From: Dugong dugon
Lineage: Eukaryota; Chordata; Mammalia; Sirenia; Dugongidae
Assembly: GCA_030035585.1 (NCBI GenBank)
Contig: CM057460.1
Location: forward strand, 220,741,711 to 220,805,710
Length of the DNA stretch: 64,000 nucleotides
Direction: 5' to 3'
Position 1 is the stretch's first letter. Each line of letters begins with the position of its first letter. The position numbers and the translations under genes are program-made. Shown in pieces: positions 43,905 through 55,096 of the stretch. Under the pieces are notes generated by a model. It did no database searches, was not told the DNA's origin, and was given only the letters and a program-made list of their open reading frames with translations.

Positions 43905-44550
43905 CAGTGTGGGTCTACCCTGAAGGCAACAGGAGGTTCCTCAAGCTTTTTCAGCAGGGGAATACCATTGCTGTTAGTTATTGTGTGCCATTGAGATGAT
44001 TCTGATTCATAGCCATCCTGTAAGACAGAGTAGAACTGCTCCATAGGGTTTCCTAGGCTGTGATCTTTACAGGAGCAGATTGCCAGGTCTTTTCTCCTGC
44101 GGAGCTGCTGGTAGGTTTGAACTGCTGACTTTTTGGTTAGTAGCTGAGTGCTTAACAACTGTGCCAACAGGGCTCCTTGGTGGAACACCATAAGCAGATT
44201 TAAATTTTCATGAAATCAACACGGCAGCAGGGCAGGGAGCAGACTGGAAGAGAGCAAGACTACTGACCAAGAGGCCTGTATGCAGGTTCAAGAGTAATTT
44301 GGGAGAGAGAAGAGCTTCAACCGGGGAAGTGGCTGTAAGGATGGGCAGCTTCTAGAGACATTTAGAGAGAACTCTGCAAAGGTGAAGAGGAAGGGTCTCC
44401 AGAGAAATGTCCAGGTCTTTGGCATTGATATTAATAGACGGTTTTGCTGTTGACTGAGATAAGGAATGTGGGAGAGAGAAAAGAGTTGTGGTGAGCGGAG
44501 GGGCTACGGCCAGTAAATTGCAGTAAAACTCATATATGCTCTAGCTCATG
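43905..44550 (+). mobile_element. Ancient mammal-wide repeat of uncertain family, split by a SINE
   Basis: Before the SINE it reads 'gaaggcaacaggaggttcct' and 'tttttcagcaggggaatacc'. After it come 'cacggcagcagggcagggag', 'ccaggtctttggcattgata' and 'tgttgactgagataaggaat'. I recognise this as an old interspersed repeat but cannot name it. Confidence 0.45.
43970..44176 (-). mobile_element. AfroSINE, type B
   Basis: Tail 'gtgtgccattgagatgattc', diagnostic ggctgtgatctttacaggag, head end 'ctgtgccaacagggctcc'. Flanks gaataccat / gaacaccat. Confidence 0.92.
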
Positions 44551-44572
44551 TAAACGCTAGACTAGCACTCCT

Positions 44573-45270
44573 CAAACTCTAGTGTACACTTAAGTCTCCT
44601 GAGTGTCTGGTTAAGATACACACTTTGATTCATTAGTTCTGGGGTGGGGCCAGCATTTCTGACGTTCTAACAAGCTCCCAGGTGATGTTGATGTTGCTGA
44701 TCCAAAGAGTTTTTTTTTTTTAATTGTACTTTACATGAAGGTTTACAGAACAAATAGTTTCTGATTAAACAGTACACATATTGTTTTATGACATTAGTTA
44801 ACAACTCCAAGACGTGTCAACACTCTCCCTTCTCAGCCTTGGGTTCCCTATCACTAGTTTTCCTGTCCCCTCCTGCCTTCTAGTCCTTGCCGCTGGGCCG
44901 TTGTGACCCGTTAGTCTCGTTTTGTTTTATGGGCCTGTCTAATCTTTGGCTGAAGGGCGAACCTTGGGAGTGACTTCATTACTGAGCTAAAAGGGTGTCC
45001 AGGAGCCATACTCTGGGGGTTTCTCCAGTCTCTTCAGGCCAGTAAGTCTGGTCTTTCCTGGTAAGTTAGAATTTTGTTCTACATTTTTCTCCAGCTCTGT
45101 CTGGGACCCCCCTATCATGATCCCTGTCAGAGCAGTCAGTGGTGGTAGCCGGGCACCATCTAGTTGCACTGGACTCAGTCTGGTGGAGGCCGTGGTAGTG
45201 TGGTCCATTAGTCCTTTGGACTGATCTTTCTCCAAGGAGCATGTTTGGAATTAAGGCTCTAGATTACTCA
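44573..45270. mobile_element. hAT-Charlie MITE, split by a LINE tail
   Basis: Left part (44573-44709): 'actcctcaaactctagtgta', 'agttctggggtggggccagc', 'aacaagctcccaggtgatgt'. The right end resumes after 45239 ('catgtttggaattaaggctc'). Same family as 13956-15345 but in the opposite orientation. Confidence 0.6.
44710..45230 (-). mobile_element. Poly(A)-tailed LINE 3' end
   Basis: T-run, then 'gtactttacatgaaggttta', 'ttgttttatgacattagtta', 'gccttctagtccttgccgct', 'cagtaagtctggtctttcct', 'agccgggcaccatctagttg'. Flanks tccaaagag / tccaaggag (44701-44709, 45231-45239). Confidence 0.8.
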
Positions 45271-46130
45271 AAGTGTCTCTACTCATATCCACCAGTCCTC
45301 AACAAACTTATCTTCATGCACTCCACAAACGAGCTCACCTCTCCATTCTCAGCACACAGGAGAGAAGCTGGCTGGCTACAGTCAACACACACCTGTATGC
45401 TGAAAACCAGGGAGAGAACACCAGAAGGGAAGCCCCCCTCTCTGTGCACCTGTGTCCTGTCTTATCCTTCACAATGAAGGTGCTGCCACTACAATTTTGC
45501 CAAAGGGCTTGACATGTCTCCATGGAGATCATGACTACAAGGTCGCTGTCAACTACTACTGGGAAGACTTGGTCAAGTCTGAAGTTCTCCTTTAGCATCA
45601 GATTGTCCAACAGTTTGAACAAGAAAACCTCTCACACATATTTGCTGCATTTGAGGGGGCATAGGGAGAGGATAAGCTTTTTATCCCTTTCTGACTCCAA
45701 AGACACAGAATGACACATCCATGGTCATAACAGAAGAGCGAAGAGTAAAAAGTAAATTATCCCACTAAAGATGCCATTGTATTTCCATCAGGGATTACAG
45801 CCAAAAACCTTTAACCTGGGAAGGAGAGAGAATTATCCTGACTCTAATTTGGGCATGGAAAAGGAAAATCTTTATTTCATAATGCTCTACCCCAATGCTT
45901 ATGTTCCTCCAAAGTTTAATACAACGATTTATTCTCAGTTTCATTCCCAGAATCTTCCTCACCGATACAATTTAAATTCTAGTTATTTCTCCACCAAAAG
46001 GCAACAAAGATAAGTTCAGGAGGGTCCACAGATTTCAAAAACAGTTAACAGTGACTTGCCAGCTATGTGCAAAGAATATGATTGTATATGAGATTCTACC
46101 ACACTACGCTATACTCAGGTAGAACTGAAT
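45271..46130. other. Unassigned sequence
   Basis: Four overlapping frames of 63-95 codons at 45241-45713 on both strands have no domain. No named repeat. Confidence 0.5.
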
Positions 46131-46131
46131 A

Positions 46132-46416
46132 CAGGTAGTTCCTGACTTAGGATGTATTCAAGTTACAATGAATGGCACTTATGACCATCTTTTTTTTTTT
46201 TTTTTTATTTCTTACTATTAGTAATATGTACTACATACAATGTTAGCTCACAATTTGCTGATGTCATCATTCTCACATATTCACTCAGGGATTTATAAAG
46301 ATAATAAAAGGCAATAATAACAAAAACTAAAAAAAAAAGAGGTATTCGACTTACGTCAGAACTGACTTATGACGGAGCCACTGAACGGAATCCTGTTGTA
46401 CGTTGGGGACTATCTG
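46132..46416. mobile_element. Tigger-like MITE, different subfamily
   Basis: Left end caggtagttcctgacttagg after TA (46130-46131); right end 'cgttggggactatctg' followed by TA (46417-46418). An A/T-run lies inside (46189-46206). 285 bp, non-coding. Confidence 0.75.
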
Positions 46417-46418
46417 TA

Positions 46419-46794
46419 GTCAAAAATAATGGGGCACAATTCACTAGGTCGATGCCTTTTAAAAAAATATACCATATAAGATAGATGAAGAAAAATAAGC
46501 TCTCATCCCCTAAATGTTGGCAATGGAAATAAATATGAAGATACATTCAGCCAGGATGCAATGTGAGATTTGTTGGTCTGTTCGATTTGCTAAGAACGAT
46601 GTTCATCATGATAAATCTAACCTATTAAATAAAATTCTAGATCTATGACTGGAGCCTGTACATTTTTATATTTTACTTACTACATTTACATACTTTAATT
46701 CTATTACATGGATCTTAAAAACATTACTTTCCTACTTTGAGGCCTATTGTGAGCTGTCCCGATTTCCTGTTCGGGAGGGATCAGGATGATGATG
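46419..46794. other. Unassigned AT-rich sequence
   Basis: Nothing recognised. Confidence 0.45.
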
Positions 46795-46990
46795 AGTAAG
46801 AGGAGGGTGATTCCAACTCGTGGCGACCCCACGTGTGTCAGAGTAGAACTGCACCTTAGGGTTTTCAATGGCTGACCTTTAGGACGTAGATCACAAGGCC
46901 TTTCTTCTGATGTGCCTCTGAGTGGACTCGAATCACCAACCTTTCAGTTAGTAGCCAAGGGCGTTAACCGTTTGCCCCATCCCGGGATTC
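46795..46990 (-). mobile_element. AfroSINE, type C
   Basis: Tail 'gggtgattccaactcgtggc', 'gaccccacgtgtgtcagag', body 'caatggctgacctttagga', head end 'gtttgccccatcccggg'. Confidence 0.9.
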
Positions 46991-47099
46991 TGGAAGGGGG
47001 TTAGGGATAGAGATGTCCTTGGCGCCACTCCTAGTTCTGCCCCAACCTCAGTTTACTGCCCCCTCATTCCTAAGACTTGGAAGAGCTCCACCTCAATTC

Positions 47100-47216
47100 T
47101 TCATATCCAAAACAGAAATAATATACCCTACCTCCACATCACAGAGCAGTTGTGTGGGGGAAACTGACAAGTTGGGTGAAAGTTCCTAGCACATAGTAGG
47201 ACATGACTAAGTGTAT
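47100..47216 (+). mobile_element. MIR fragment
   Basis: 'tcttcatatccaaaacagaa', 'cctccacatcacagagcagt', 'tcctagcacatagtaggaca': 3' half of a plus-strand MIR. Confidence 0.65.
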
Positions 47217-47491
47217 AATTTACCTTTTTTGCTTTGCTATTAGCTCTGCATTTTTTTTGCCATTATCCTAAGAGGTTCCTTTCCATGGGCAATGCATAGT
47301 ATGCTAATATAAACGCTAGCACTCTGTGTTAACATAGGTTTTCTAGTCCTTGGAAATTTTTGCAGAATTCTATTAGTACAAAAACTCTCCTTTAACTTTC
47401 TCTAAGGCAGTCAAACTCTGGTAAAAAAGAATTACATAAGATAGTTAAAACTGATTTGAGGTCACTTAAAATACAGATACTATATTAAAAA

Positions 47492-47716
47492 CAACAGCAA
47501 CCACAAACAGTTGTCATTGGATCAATTCCAACTCATGGTGATCTCATATGTGTCTGAGTAGAACTGTGATCCATAGGGCATAGGGTTTTCAATGGCTGAC
47601 TTTTCAGAAGTAGATCACCAGGCCTTTCTTCCAAGGCACTACTAGGTAGACTCCAACCACCAACCTTTTGGTTAGCAGCCGAACATGTTAACCGTTTGCA
47701 CCACAGAGGAACTCCA
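47492..47716 (-). mobile_element. AfroSINE, type C
   Basis: Tail 'agttgtcattggatcaattc', 'gatctcatatgtgtctgag', short repeat catagggcatagggtttt, head end 'gcaccacagaggaactcc'. A type A copy landed at its head end. Confidence 0.9.
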
Positions 47717-47870
47717 TAACCCATTGCCGTTGAGTCAATTCTGACTCATCATGACCGTACAGGACAGAGTAGAACTGCCCCACAAGGTTTCCAAGGAGCA
47801 GCTGGTGGATTTGAACTGCTGACCTTCTGGTTAGCAGTCAACCTCTTAACTACCGCACCACCAGGGCTCC
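47717..47870 (-). mobile_element. AfroSINE, type A
   Basis: Tail 'cccattgccgttgagtcaat', body 'gtacaggacagagtagaact', head end 'ccaccagggctcc'. Perfect 10-bp duplication aggaactcca (47707-47716, 47871-47880), which contains the older SINE's end. Confidence 0.94.
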
Positions 47871-47880
47871 AGGAACTCCA

Positions 47881-49320
47881 CAGAGATCATATTGGCTATG
47901 TTTTTCATTAATTCGGCTTAGTGAAGCAGGGCGTTATAACATACAAGTCAACCAGCTCATAAAATTTGTGAGTCTCTGCCCCTATTTTTTAGATGTTTGT
48001 GAAATCTCTAAATACTTTATCTTATGATGTCATAAAATAAAATATAATTTTAAAGTCAAGAATTATACCTAAAAGGATTATGTACACTCCAAATGTAATT
48101 CTCCTTCCAAGAATAAATATTTCCTAGTGAAAAATCTGTTTTGCTATTTGACAGTTAATGAGTCAAAACACTGGGGAGTTATCCTGAATTTCTCTCTTTC
48201 TCTCATATGTCATATTCAGATCTTCAATAAATCCTGTTCATTCTACCTGCAAAATACATCCAGAATCTGATCACCACTCCCCACCTCCACTGTGGCCATG
48301 GTCATTGTCTTTGATTCTAGAGCTTCCGTATCTTTGATACATTCTTCTTTATGATGCATGTATTATTAGGTACATGTAATGAGAACAAGTACCTTTTAAA
48401 TTAAGAAAGCGTCTTGATTTTTTTTTTTTTTTGTATCTGCATTGCATTGAATAGTAATGTAGGTCAATGAAGACCTATTATATAAAAATATTATATAAAA
48501 ATAATTGAGCATAATGCTTACTTCCTAATCCCATCCCCCAGAGAAGATGGTTCTGATCCCTTCCTTCTTTGATGGGTGTGTCTTTTAACTGCAGGATGTA
48601 TTACTCCTTTAAACCCTGCCAAGGAGACCAATTAAAGTCCCCTTTACCACCCATATGAGATAAGGAATCCCAGACCTGCAGAATGCAGTGTTCCTAAATC
48701 AATCAGTTTTAGATGTTTTAGCACAGATTTCTTCAATCCACAGAAGAACTGCAAACAGAAGCATAAATGAGAGATCCACAGTTGCAAAATCCAGAGTGCA
48801 GGGCATCTAGTGGCCAGAAGACCATACTTAATGCCTGTGTAGAAGCAATCGCTCTCTTTACCCGGGAACCCGTCAGAAATCGTTAACGATGTACTGCAAA
48901 CCGGTCATTCTCCAGCAAGCATTTAACTAATTTATTCTCCATGACTGCATAAACATAAACAATTCAAACCATGCTTTCAAAGTTCGCAAAAATTAGTATT
49001 TATTGTATATGCCACTCTTCCCTAAACGAAGAGGCAAGACCGCACCTTACTCTCCGAGGAAATCATATTTAAAGTTAATTAAGATATTTGCTTTACTTAA
49101 TGATGAGTTGAACGAATTTCCTTCATACTGCTTAGCATCACGAAATGGAAGCTTCTTCCTAATGTGCATTTCCAGCTACTGTTGGAAAATGCTAACATGA
49201 TCTGTCAAAGCTGAGGATTTTCCAGGCACTGTGATTGTGAAATATAAAGTACTAGATTTCCAAAGGAGAGTTTCCTTGACGTGTAATCCAATGTACTCAG
49301 AAAATTTTAGCACAGTGGAA
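47881..49320. other. Repeat-poor 1.4 kb with a CpG-retaining block
   Basis: No named repeat except a possible ancient one near 48180-48300 ('ttcattctacctgcaaaata'). 48840-49070 keeps unusually many CpG dinucleotides for such AT-rich DNA, for example in 'acccgggaacccgtcagaa' and 'atcgttaacgatgtactgc'. Candidate conserved non-coding sequence. Confidence 0.4.
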
Positions 49321-49324
49321 GGCT

Positions 49325-49470
49325 GCATGATACGGGGTTAAAAGCTTGATAGGCAAAGACTTGACCTTGCTTAGCCTCAGTTTCCTCATCTGTAAAATGG
49401 GAATGATAAAAACAACGCATGCTCAGCACAGTGCCTGGTTCACAGGGAGCACTCAGGAAATGTCAGCTAC
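49325..49470 (+). mobile_element. MIR
   Basis: 'gcctcagtttcctcatctgt' and 'aaaatgggaatgataaaa', then a 'cacagtgcctggttcac' 3' block. Clear MIR core. Confidence 0.85.
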
Positions 49471-49499
49471 TGGTATCACCAGACCACTGTTGTAACTTT

Positions 49500-49692
49500 T
49501 ATATGAATGTTCTGACTCCACCAGTACCAGCTCACTGGCCTTGGGAAATTCAGTTCACCACAATTTGCTCATCTGAAATGGGGATAATACCACCTGCTCT
49601 GCAGGGCTGCTATGAGGATTAAACAATGCATGTAACCGTTAATGTATATAAAGAATGAAACATAGCAACTGGCTCATGGTAGGAACTCAAAA
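49500..49692 (+). mobile_element. MIR
   Basis: 'ccttgggaaattcagttcac', 'atctgaaatggggataatac', 'agggctgctatgaggattaa', 'ggctcatggtaggaactcaa': nearly full plus-strand MIR, next to another. Confidence 0.85.
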
Positions 49693-49824
49693 GATACCAG
49701 GTTCTGATGTCCCTTTCCTTTAAAGGTGGGCATTTTGAACACAACTTCCCTGAGACTAGAAGAAAAATGGTAGAAATTGATTTACTTCTATATAAGCCAG
49801 AGAGGCATCAAGAAATGGCTGTCT

Positions 49825-50401
49825 CTTCATCTTGGGCGAGAATGGCAGCACAATTGGAAGAGCATGGTCAATATCACTTAAATGTGTAAGTAAAAAGTTT
49901 TGAAATGGTGTTTAAATAAAATAAAAATAAATAAATAAATAAATAAACAAATGAGACTAAAGAGGTACAATAGTCCACTGACAAGGTCCAGAAGACAGAA
50001 GGGGACAAGGAAGCCCCCTGGTGATAGGGAACACAAGGTGGAGTAAGGATATTCTTGATGTGCTGTGAGATTGTTAACCATGGTCATAGGGCAACATGTG
50101 TAGTAACTGTTAAATGAAAAACTATTTTGTTCTGTAAGCCTTCATCTTAAGTGAGAATAACAGCACAGTTGGAAGAGCGTAGTCACTGTCACTGAACTGT
50201 GAATGTAGAAATTTTTGAAACGGTGTATCTTTGGCCATCTGTAATTTTCATCAAAAAAAAAAGGTTGAGAATTTAGAGGCTTAATACGTTGTGGGGTTGT
50301 TAACCAATGTCAAAAAACAACATGTGTACTACTATTTCATGAGAAACTATTTGCTCTGTAAGCTTTCACCTGAAGTACAATAAAATATATATTAAAAAAA
50401 A
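49825..50401 (+). mobile_element. LINE insertion with four alternating tail modules
   Basis: One 12-bp perfect duplication aaatggctgtct (49813-49824, 50402-50413) encloses four 3'-tail modules: type 2 (49825-49950, ends in (aaat)n), type 1 (49951-50150), type 2 (50151-50262), type 1 (50263-50401). Type 1 carries 'gttctgtaagccttcatctt', type 2 'tcactgaactgtgaatgtag'. Confidence 0.78.
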
Positions 50402-50413
50402 AAATGGCTGTCT

Positions 50414-50476
50414 GCCATTGTTCAGAATTTATAAGGAGAACTACAAGAAACAATAAGATCTCCTACATGTAAGGTT
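50414..50476. other. Short unique spacer
   Basis: Nothing recognised between the LINE duplication and the next SINE. Confidence 0.4.
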
Positions 50477-50646
50477 GGAGACCTAGTGGCACAGTGGTTA
50501 AGAGCTACGGCTGCTAACCAAAAGGTCAGCAGTTCGAGTCTACCAGTGGCTCCTTGGAAATCCTATGGGGTGGTTCTGCTCTGTCCTATAGGGTCACTAC
50601 AAGTCAGAATCGACTTGATGGCAACCGGTTTGTGTTCTTTTGGTTT
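50477..50646 (+). mobile_element. AfroSINE, type A
   Basis: Head gagacctagtggcacagtgg, 'agctacggctgctaaccaaa', body cttggaaatcctatggggtg, tail 'atcgacttgatggcaaccgg'. Close to consensus. Confidence 0.94.
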
Positions 50647-50655
50647 TATGTATAA

Positions 50656-50772
50656 GACTGGCAGTTCCAATCCACCAGCTGCTCCTTGGAAACCTTATGG
50701 TGCAGTTCTACTCTGTCCTATAGGGTCACTATGAATCAGAATCGACTCGACAGTAACGGGGTTGGTTTTAGT
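50656..50772 (+). mobile_element. AfroSINE, type A, 5'-truncated
   Basis: Starts within the head, at gactggcagttccaatcca, then a complete body and tail (atcgactcgacagtaacggg). It directly follows the full copy at 50477 in the same orientation. Confidence 0.9.
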
Positions 50773-50795
50773 ATACATGTGCACACACACATATA

Positions 50796-50990
50796 CCAGT
50801 TGTTGTCAAGTTGATTCTGACTCATAGCGATACTATGCGTGTCAGTGTAAAACTGTGATCCATAAGGTTTTCAATGGCTGATATTTTGGAGGTATATCAC
50901 CAGGCCTTTCTTCTGAGGAGACTGTGGGTGGACTCAAACCTCCAACCTTTAGGTTAGCAGCCGAGCATGTTAACCATTTGCAACACTCAG
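50796..50990 (-). mobile_element. AfroSINE, type C
   Basis: Tail 'ccagttgttgtcaagttgat', 'actatgcgtgtcagtgtaaa', body 'atggctgatattttggaggt', head end 'aaccatttgcaacactcag'. It abuts the microsatellite. Confidence 0.9.
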
Positions 50991-50993
50991 AGA

Positions 50994-50997
<4 letters not shown>

Positions 50998-51040
<43 letters not shown>

Positions 51041-51062
51041 TATACATATATATATATATATA
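50998..51062. repeat. (TG)n(TA)n microsatellite
   Basis: About 17 tg units, then a tatgtgtgtatacatatata run. Confidence 0.92.
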
Positions 51063-52438
51063 CATCATATTTGAGAAAAGGCAGTAAATATTAAAAGGAG
51101 AATAAAAATAAAGAACTATTCCTCTAATTCTCAAACAGAATTAATCCAAAGAATGCTTCAATGTCACCTAAGAGGGGAGACTGATTAGAACACAAAGGAG
51201 TTCTCATTATAAGAATATGATATTCATCTCATTTCTTACCAAGTAAGAGAGGCAGAGCTTTGAACAACAGCTCGTAGAATGGATAATAATTCCTGGAAAA
51301 ATCAACTGGGAATCAAACACACTGTCTAATATAGTTTAAAATGAAATCACTAAAGCCTACCTAAGCTAAAAAGCAGGTGACATTGAAGCAGGCATCTGGA
51401 CACCCACAAACAACAAAACATTGAGAAGACAGCTATTATATCTGTTCATGTGGTTTATGTCAGCTATGTAGACAGTTACTGAGGATTCCTAGCTTAATAA
51501 TAAATAAAATCATTCCAGACACAAAGACTTGAGCAATTCTGATGAAAATAGTCAATCTCTTCACTGATTTCACTCCGGACCTTCTATCACCTTGCCCAGA
51601 TGCTCAGCATAAAATAACCCATTCAAGACTTGATTATTTTCTGCTTTGAAAATTCTGTTGATACCATGTGTTTTCATTAATGGAATGCATACTGAATCAC
51701 TGCGTGTGTTTGAAATTGGTAGGTACTATGGATTTTTTTCTTGCCTCATCCCACCAATCCTAGCCTTGGAGTCCAAAGGGACATATGTACACCCCAACTT
51801 TTACCCCAGAGTCCAGAGGGCCATATGTGTCCCAAATAAATCCATATTTTTACTACCAAAAACATTGACTCAGCACCACCTCATACCATACCCGGTAAAA
51901 ACAGTAGTTAGTGGCACACACCCATTTCTACCGTTTCAAACAGTTATACAGGTCCCCGCCTGCCAGCAGCATACACTATCAGTCAGAGAGTAACTTCCCA
52001 ACAAACTCCAGAGGTGGAAAATGTATGTGGTCGCTGTACATACCACAGGTCACAAAAGGGTCTAAACAAACAGAAAAAACTAGAACTCTGCTATATATAG
52101 GATGATCGCAGCTAAAGCCTTCCCACTTGTACCAATCTTTAGATGAAAAATCTCACTTCTTAATTAAGAATCCACCCACAGGCATAGCTTTCGTCTTGTT
52201 TATTACGTGGAATATGCTAAGCTCCAGTATCCTGGCTACTTCTCTGGAACAGTTCACGGGAATAATTAAGGAATTATGCAAGCTTCTGAGCGGGGGGAAG
52301 GGACGACATGCTATTCTTTGGAAGATAACTCCAGCAGCGCTGTGAGATAAAGGAAGGAGGAGGAGAGATTACGGGGACAAATGTTAGAAGATGAGACATT
52401 TGTGTTTGTTTGCGTCTTTTTACTTGCTGTTTGGATTT
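51063..52438. other. Unassigned sequence, 1.4 kb
   Basis: No repeat named. A 115-codon plus frame (51646-51993) is among the longer ones in the window but has no domain and low-complexity proline content. It is probably a chance frame. Confidence 0.45.
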
Positions 52439-52454
52439 CTAAATTTACTGGAAA

Positions 52455-52664
52455 CCAAACAAAACAAACCTGTTGCCATCGAGTCAATTCCAACTCATGG
52501 CGAACCCACACGTTTCAGAGTAGAACTGCACTCCATAGGGTTTTCTTGGCTGTAATCATTATGGAAGCAGATTGCCAGGCCTTTCTTCTGTGGTGCTTCT
52601 GGGTGGGTTCGAACTGCCAAAGTTAACTTAGTAGTTGAGTGTAAACTCTGCCACCCAGGGACCT
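52455..52664 (-). mobile_element. AfroSINE, type C
   Basis: Tail 'ctgttgccatcgagtcaatt', 'aacccacacgtttcagagta', body 'gctgtaatcattatggaag', head end 'gccacccagggacc'. Perfect 14-bp duplication aaatttactggaaa (52441-52454, 52665-52678). Confidence 0.95.
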
Positions 52665-52766
52665 AAATTTACTGGAAAAATGTCCTTAAATACACACGAA
52701 AGGTCGACGTTTCGAACCATGCAGCAGCTCTGCAGGAGAGAGATCTGGTGATCTGCTCTGTAAAGA

Positions 52767-53631
52767 GTAAACCCAGAAAAACCAAACTCATTGCTGTCAA
52801 GTCAATTCTGACTCAGTGACACTATAGGACAGAGCAGAACTACACAGTAGGGTTTCCAAGGCTGTAAACTTTTTTTTTAAATTTTTTATTATTGTACTTT
52901 AGATGAAGGTTTACAGAACAAACTAGCTTCTCGTTAAACAATTAGTACACATATTGTTTTGTGACATTGGTTACCAACCCCACAACACGTCAACACTCTC
53001 CCCTTCTCCACCGTGGGTTCCCTTTCCTGCCCCTCCTGCCTTCTAGTCCTCGCCCCTGGGCTGGTATGCCGCTTACAGTCTTGTTTTGTTTTATGGGGCT
53101 GTCTAATCTTTGGTTGAAGAGTGAACCTCGGGAGTGACTTCAGTACTGAGTTAAAAGGTGTCCATACTCTCAGGGTTTCTCCAGTCTCTGTCAGGCCAGT
53201 AAGTCTGATCTTTTTTTGTGAGTTAGAATTTTGTTCTACATTTTTCTCCAGCTCTGTCCAGGACCCTCTGTTGTGATCCCTGTCAGAGCAGTGCTGGGCT
53301 TAGTCCAGTGAAGGCCATGGCAGTTGTGGTCCACCAGTCCACTGAACCCATCCCTCCCCTATGTCCTTGGTTTTCTTCATTCTCCCTTGTTCCCGACAGG
53401 ATGAGACTAGTGGTGTATCTTAGATGGCTGCTCACAATCTTTTAAGACCCCAGACACTACTCATCAAAGTAGAATGTAGGACATTTTCTATATAAACTGT
53501 ATTATCAAGGCTGTAAATCTTTACGGAAGCAGACTGCCACATCTTTCTCCTACAGAGTGGCTGGTGGGTTCAACTGCCGACCTTTCGGTTAGCAGACAAG
53601 GTGCTTAAACACTGCACCACCAGAGCTCCTT
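52767..53631 (-). mobile_element. AfroSINE, type B, middle layer of the nest
   Basis: Tail part 52767-52868 ('ctcattgctgtcaagtcaat', acagtagggtttccaaggct) and head part 53506-53631 (caaggctgtaaatctttacg ... 'caccaccagagctcc'). Perfect 10-bp duplication tctgtaaaga (52757-52766, 53632-53641). Split by a LINE. Confidence 0.92.
52869..53505 (-). mobile_element. Poly(A)-tailed LINE 3' end, innermost layer
   Basis: T-run, 'gtactttagatgaaggttta', 'cttctagtcctcgcccctgg', 'ccagtaagtctgatcttttt', 'gtgtatcttagatggctgct', 'agtagaatgtaggacatttt'. Perfect 12-bp duplication caaggctgtaaa (52857-52868, 53506-53517). It matches the copy at 28733-29534 in reverse. Confidence 0.9.
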
Positions 53632-53732
53632 TCTGTAAAGATTACAGCCAAGAAAACCCTATGGGTCAGTTCTACTCCATCACATGCGGTCACTATGAGC
53701 CGGAATTGACTCGATGGCACTAACAACAACAG

Positions 53733-55087
53733 GATCTTAGGGTATTAGGGTTGGAAAGGACCACAGAGATACAGCTCCACAGGAGATTGGGGTATGTGAT
53801 GATGTGTCAGGGAATTACAATCTATGGTGTAAGCGTAGTTCATACTACTTGAGCTTCAATATTAAGTAATGAGAAATTTCAAATATTACATTATATTAAA
53901 CCAAACACATATATTCTGGCAAAGAGTTAAAACAGTCCATGAATTTTCAAAACTTAACACAACGTTTCACAGACAATTTAAGCTGGCAGGAGAATATTCT
54001 GGGTGAGTCACAAACTCTCTGGGGTTTTATGTTATGTTGTCCTTAGGGGCTGGTGGATGGCAAGATTTAAGAAAAACTCAGTCTCTGTAATTAGCAGATG
54101 AATAAAACTAGCGACCTAGACAAGTTCAATGACTTATAATGGTATTGGAATTAGCTATAGGAGTAGAAGCCCATCTCCCACCTGTTTTTTTTTTTTTTTT
54201 TAATAGGCTAATATGCTTTCTGGCTGAACTGAATAAGTATCTGTGGATTGAACTTGGCTGGGGCATGTTAAAGGGGCCAAGTCTCTTTTGGCTCAGAATC
54301 AAGCAACCAGGTATTTATGAGAAATGATGGCCTGGTTCAAAGACCAGGATGAGCCTCTCTGGTGCCCATCACTTATGCTTTCTTAATTGCTCAAAAATCA
54401 ACTGAATAATTTACACATCTCCAAAATTCACTGCAACTGCATGTTCTAATATTTTCAGACTTGGTATCTGTACAATCCTAAAGAGTCTATGATTGTGGAG
54501 CTTTTGAGGTCCCCAGGTTAAGAAATATGGGAACAAAAGCAATGGAGGTTTGATCTAACTGCCCCAAGAGAGCAGAAATTCATTTGCTAAAACCACTTTA
54601 TCAAAGACCTTTTGGGGAGTCCTGAATATTAATTAAGTGATAAGCAAGAAATGGAAAAATCTCAGTCACTTGCAAGTTGACTCATCCTCTTATTTTAGGG
54701 CTTGAGACTTAGCTGTATTGTCAGCGTCTGTGTTTCCCTGCCTTCCTGTTGAAGGGGTCTGGTAACTCATCATCAGTGAGTACTCAGGGCCTGGTCAAGA
54801 GGAAGCATTTAGGGATTCTGCTCCCTGTTCTAGCACCAGTGATACTTCAGCTTCTGTTCTGTTCACATGTGCAAATGACACCAGACACAACCCTATCACC
54901 CTGGATGGTCCACATGCACCATCTCCAAGCACTGGAGTAGGGGGGTTATCTAACAATTAATACTTCTGCATCTTTTTTGGAATTTTTTTCCCTTCACTGA
55001 AGGTAGAGGTTCACAATGAACACACTGTTAAGAATGCTGTTTCTATTTCCAAGTACAATTAGCATGTTTTCCCTCACAACAAACATG
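53733..55087. other. Mostly unassigned sequence
   Basis: A MIR3/L3-like phrase 'tagggttggaaaggaccaca' lies at about 53746. The rest is AT-rich, with a T-run at 54187-54200. No gene recognised. Confidence 0.45.
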
Positions 55088-55096
55088 CTACCAAGA

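Larger units (their letters stand above)
52698..53732 (+). mobile_element. AfroSINE, type B, outer layer of a three-level nest
   Basis: 5'-truncated: head part 52698-52766 ('acgtttcgaaccatgcagca', gatctggtgatctgctctgt) and the rest 53632-53732 (taaagattacagccaagaaa ... 'gactcgatggcactaacaac'). The middle is the minus-strand SINE 52767-53631. Confidence 0.88.

Noticed and set aside
43895-44191. 98-codon minus-strand frame
   Set aside because: It is mostly the minus-strand AfroSINE at 43970-44176.
51646-51993. 115-codon frame as a candidate gene
   Set aside because: There is no domain, no start context or splice evidence, and codon use looks like translated non-coding DNA. Kept only as an unassigned stretch.
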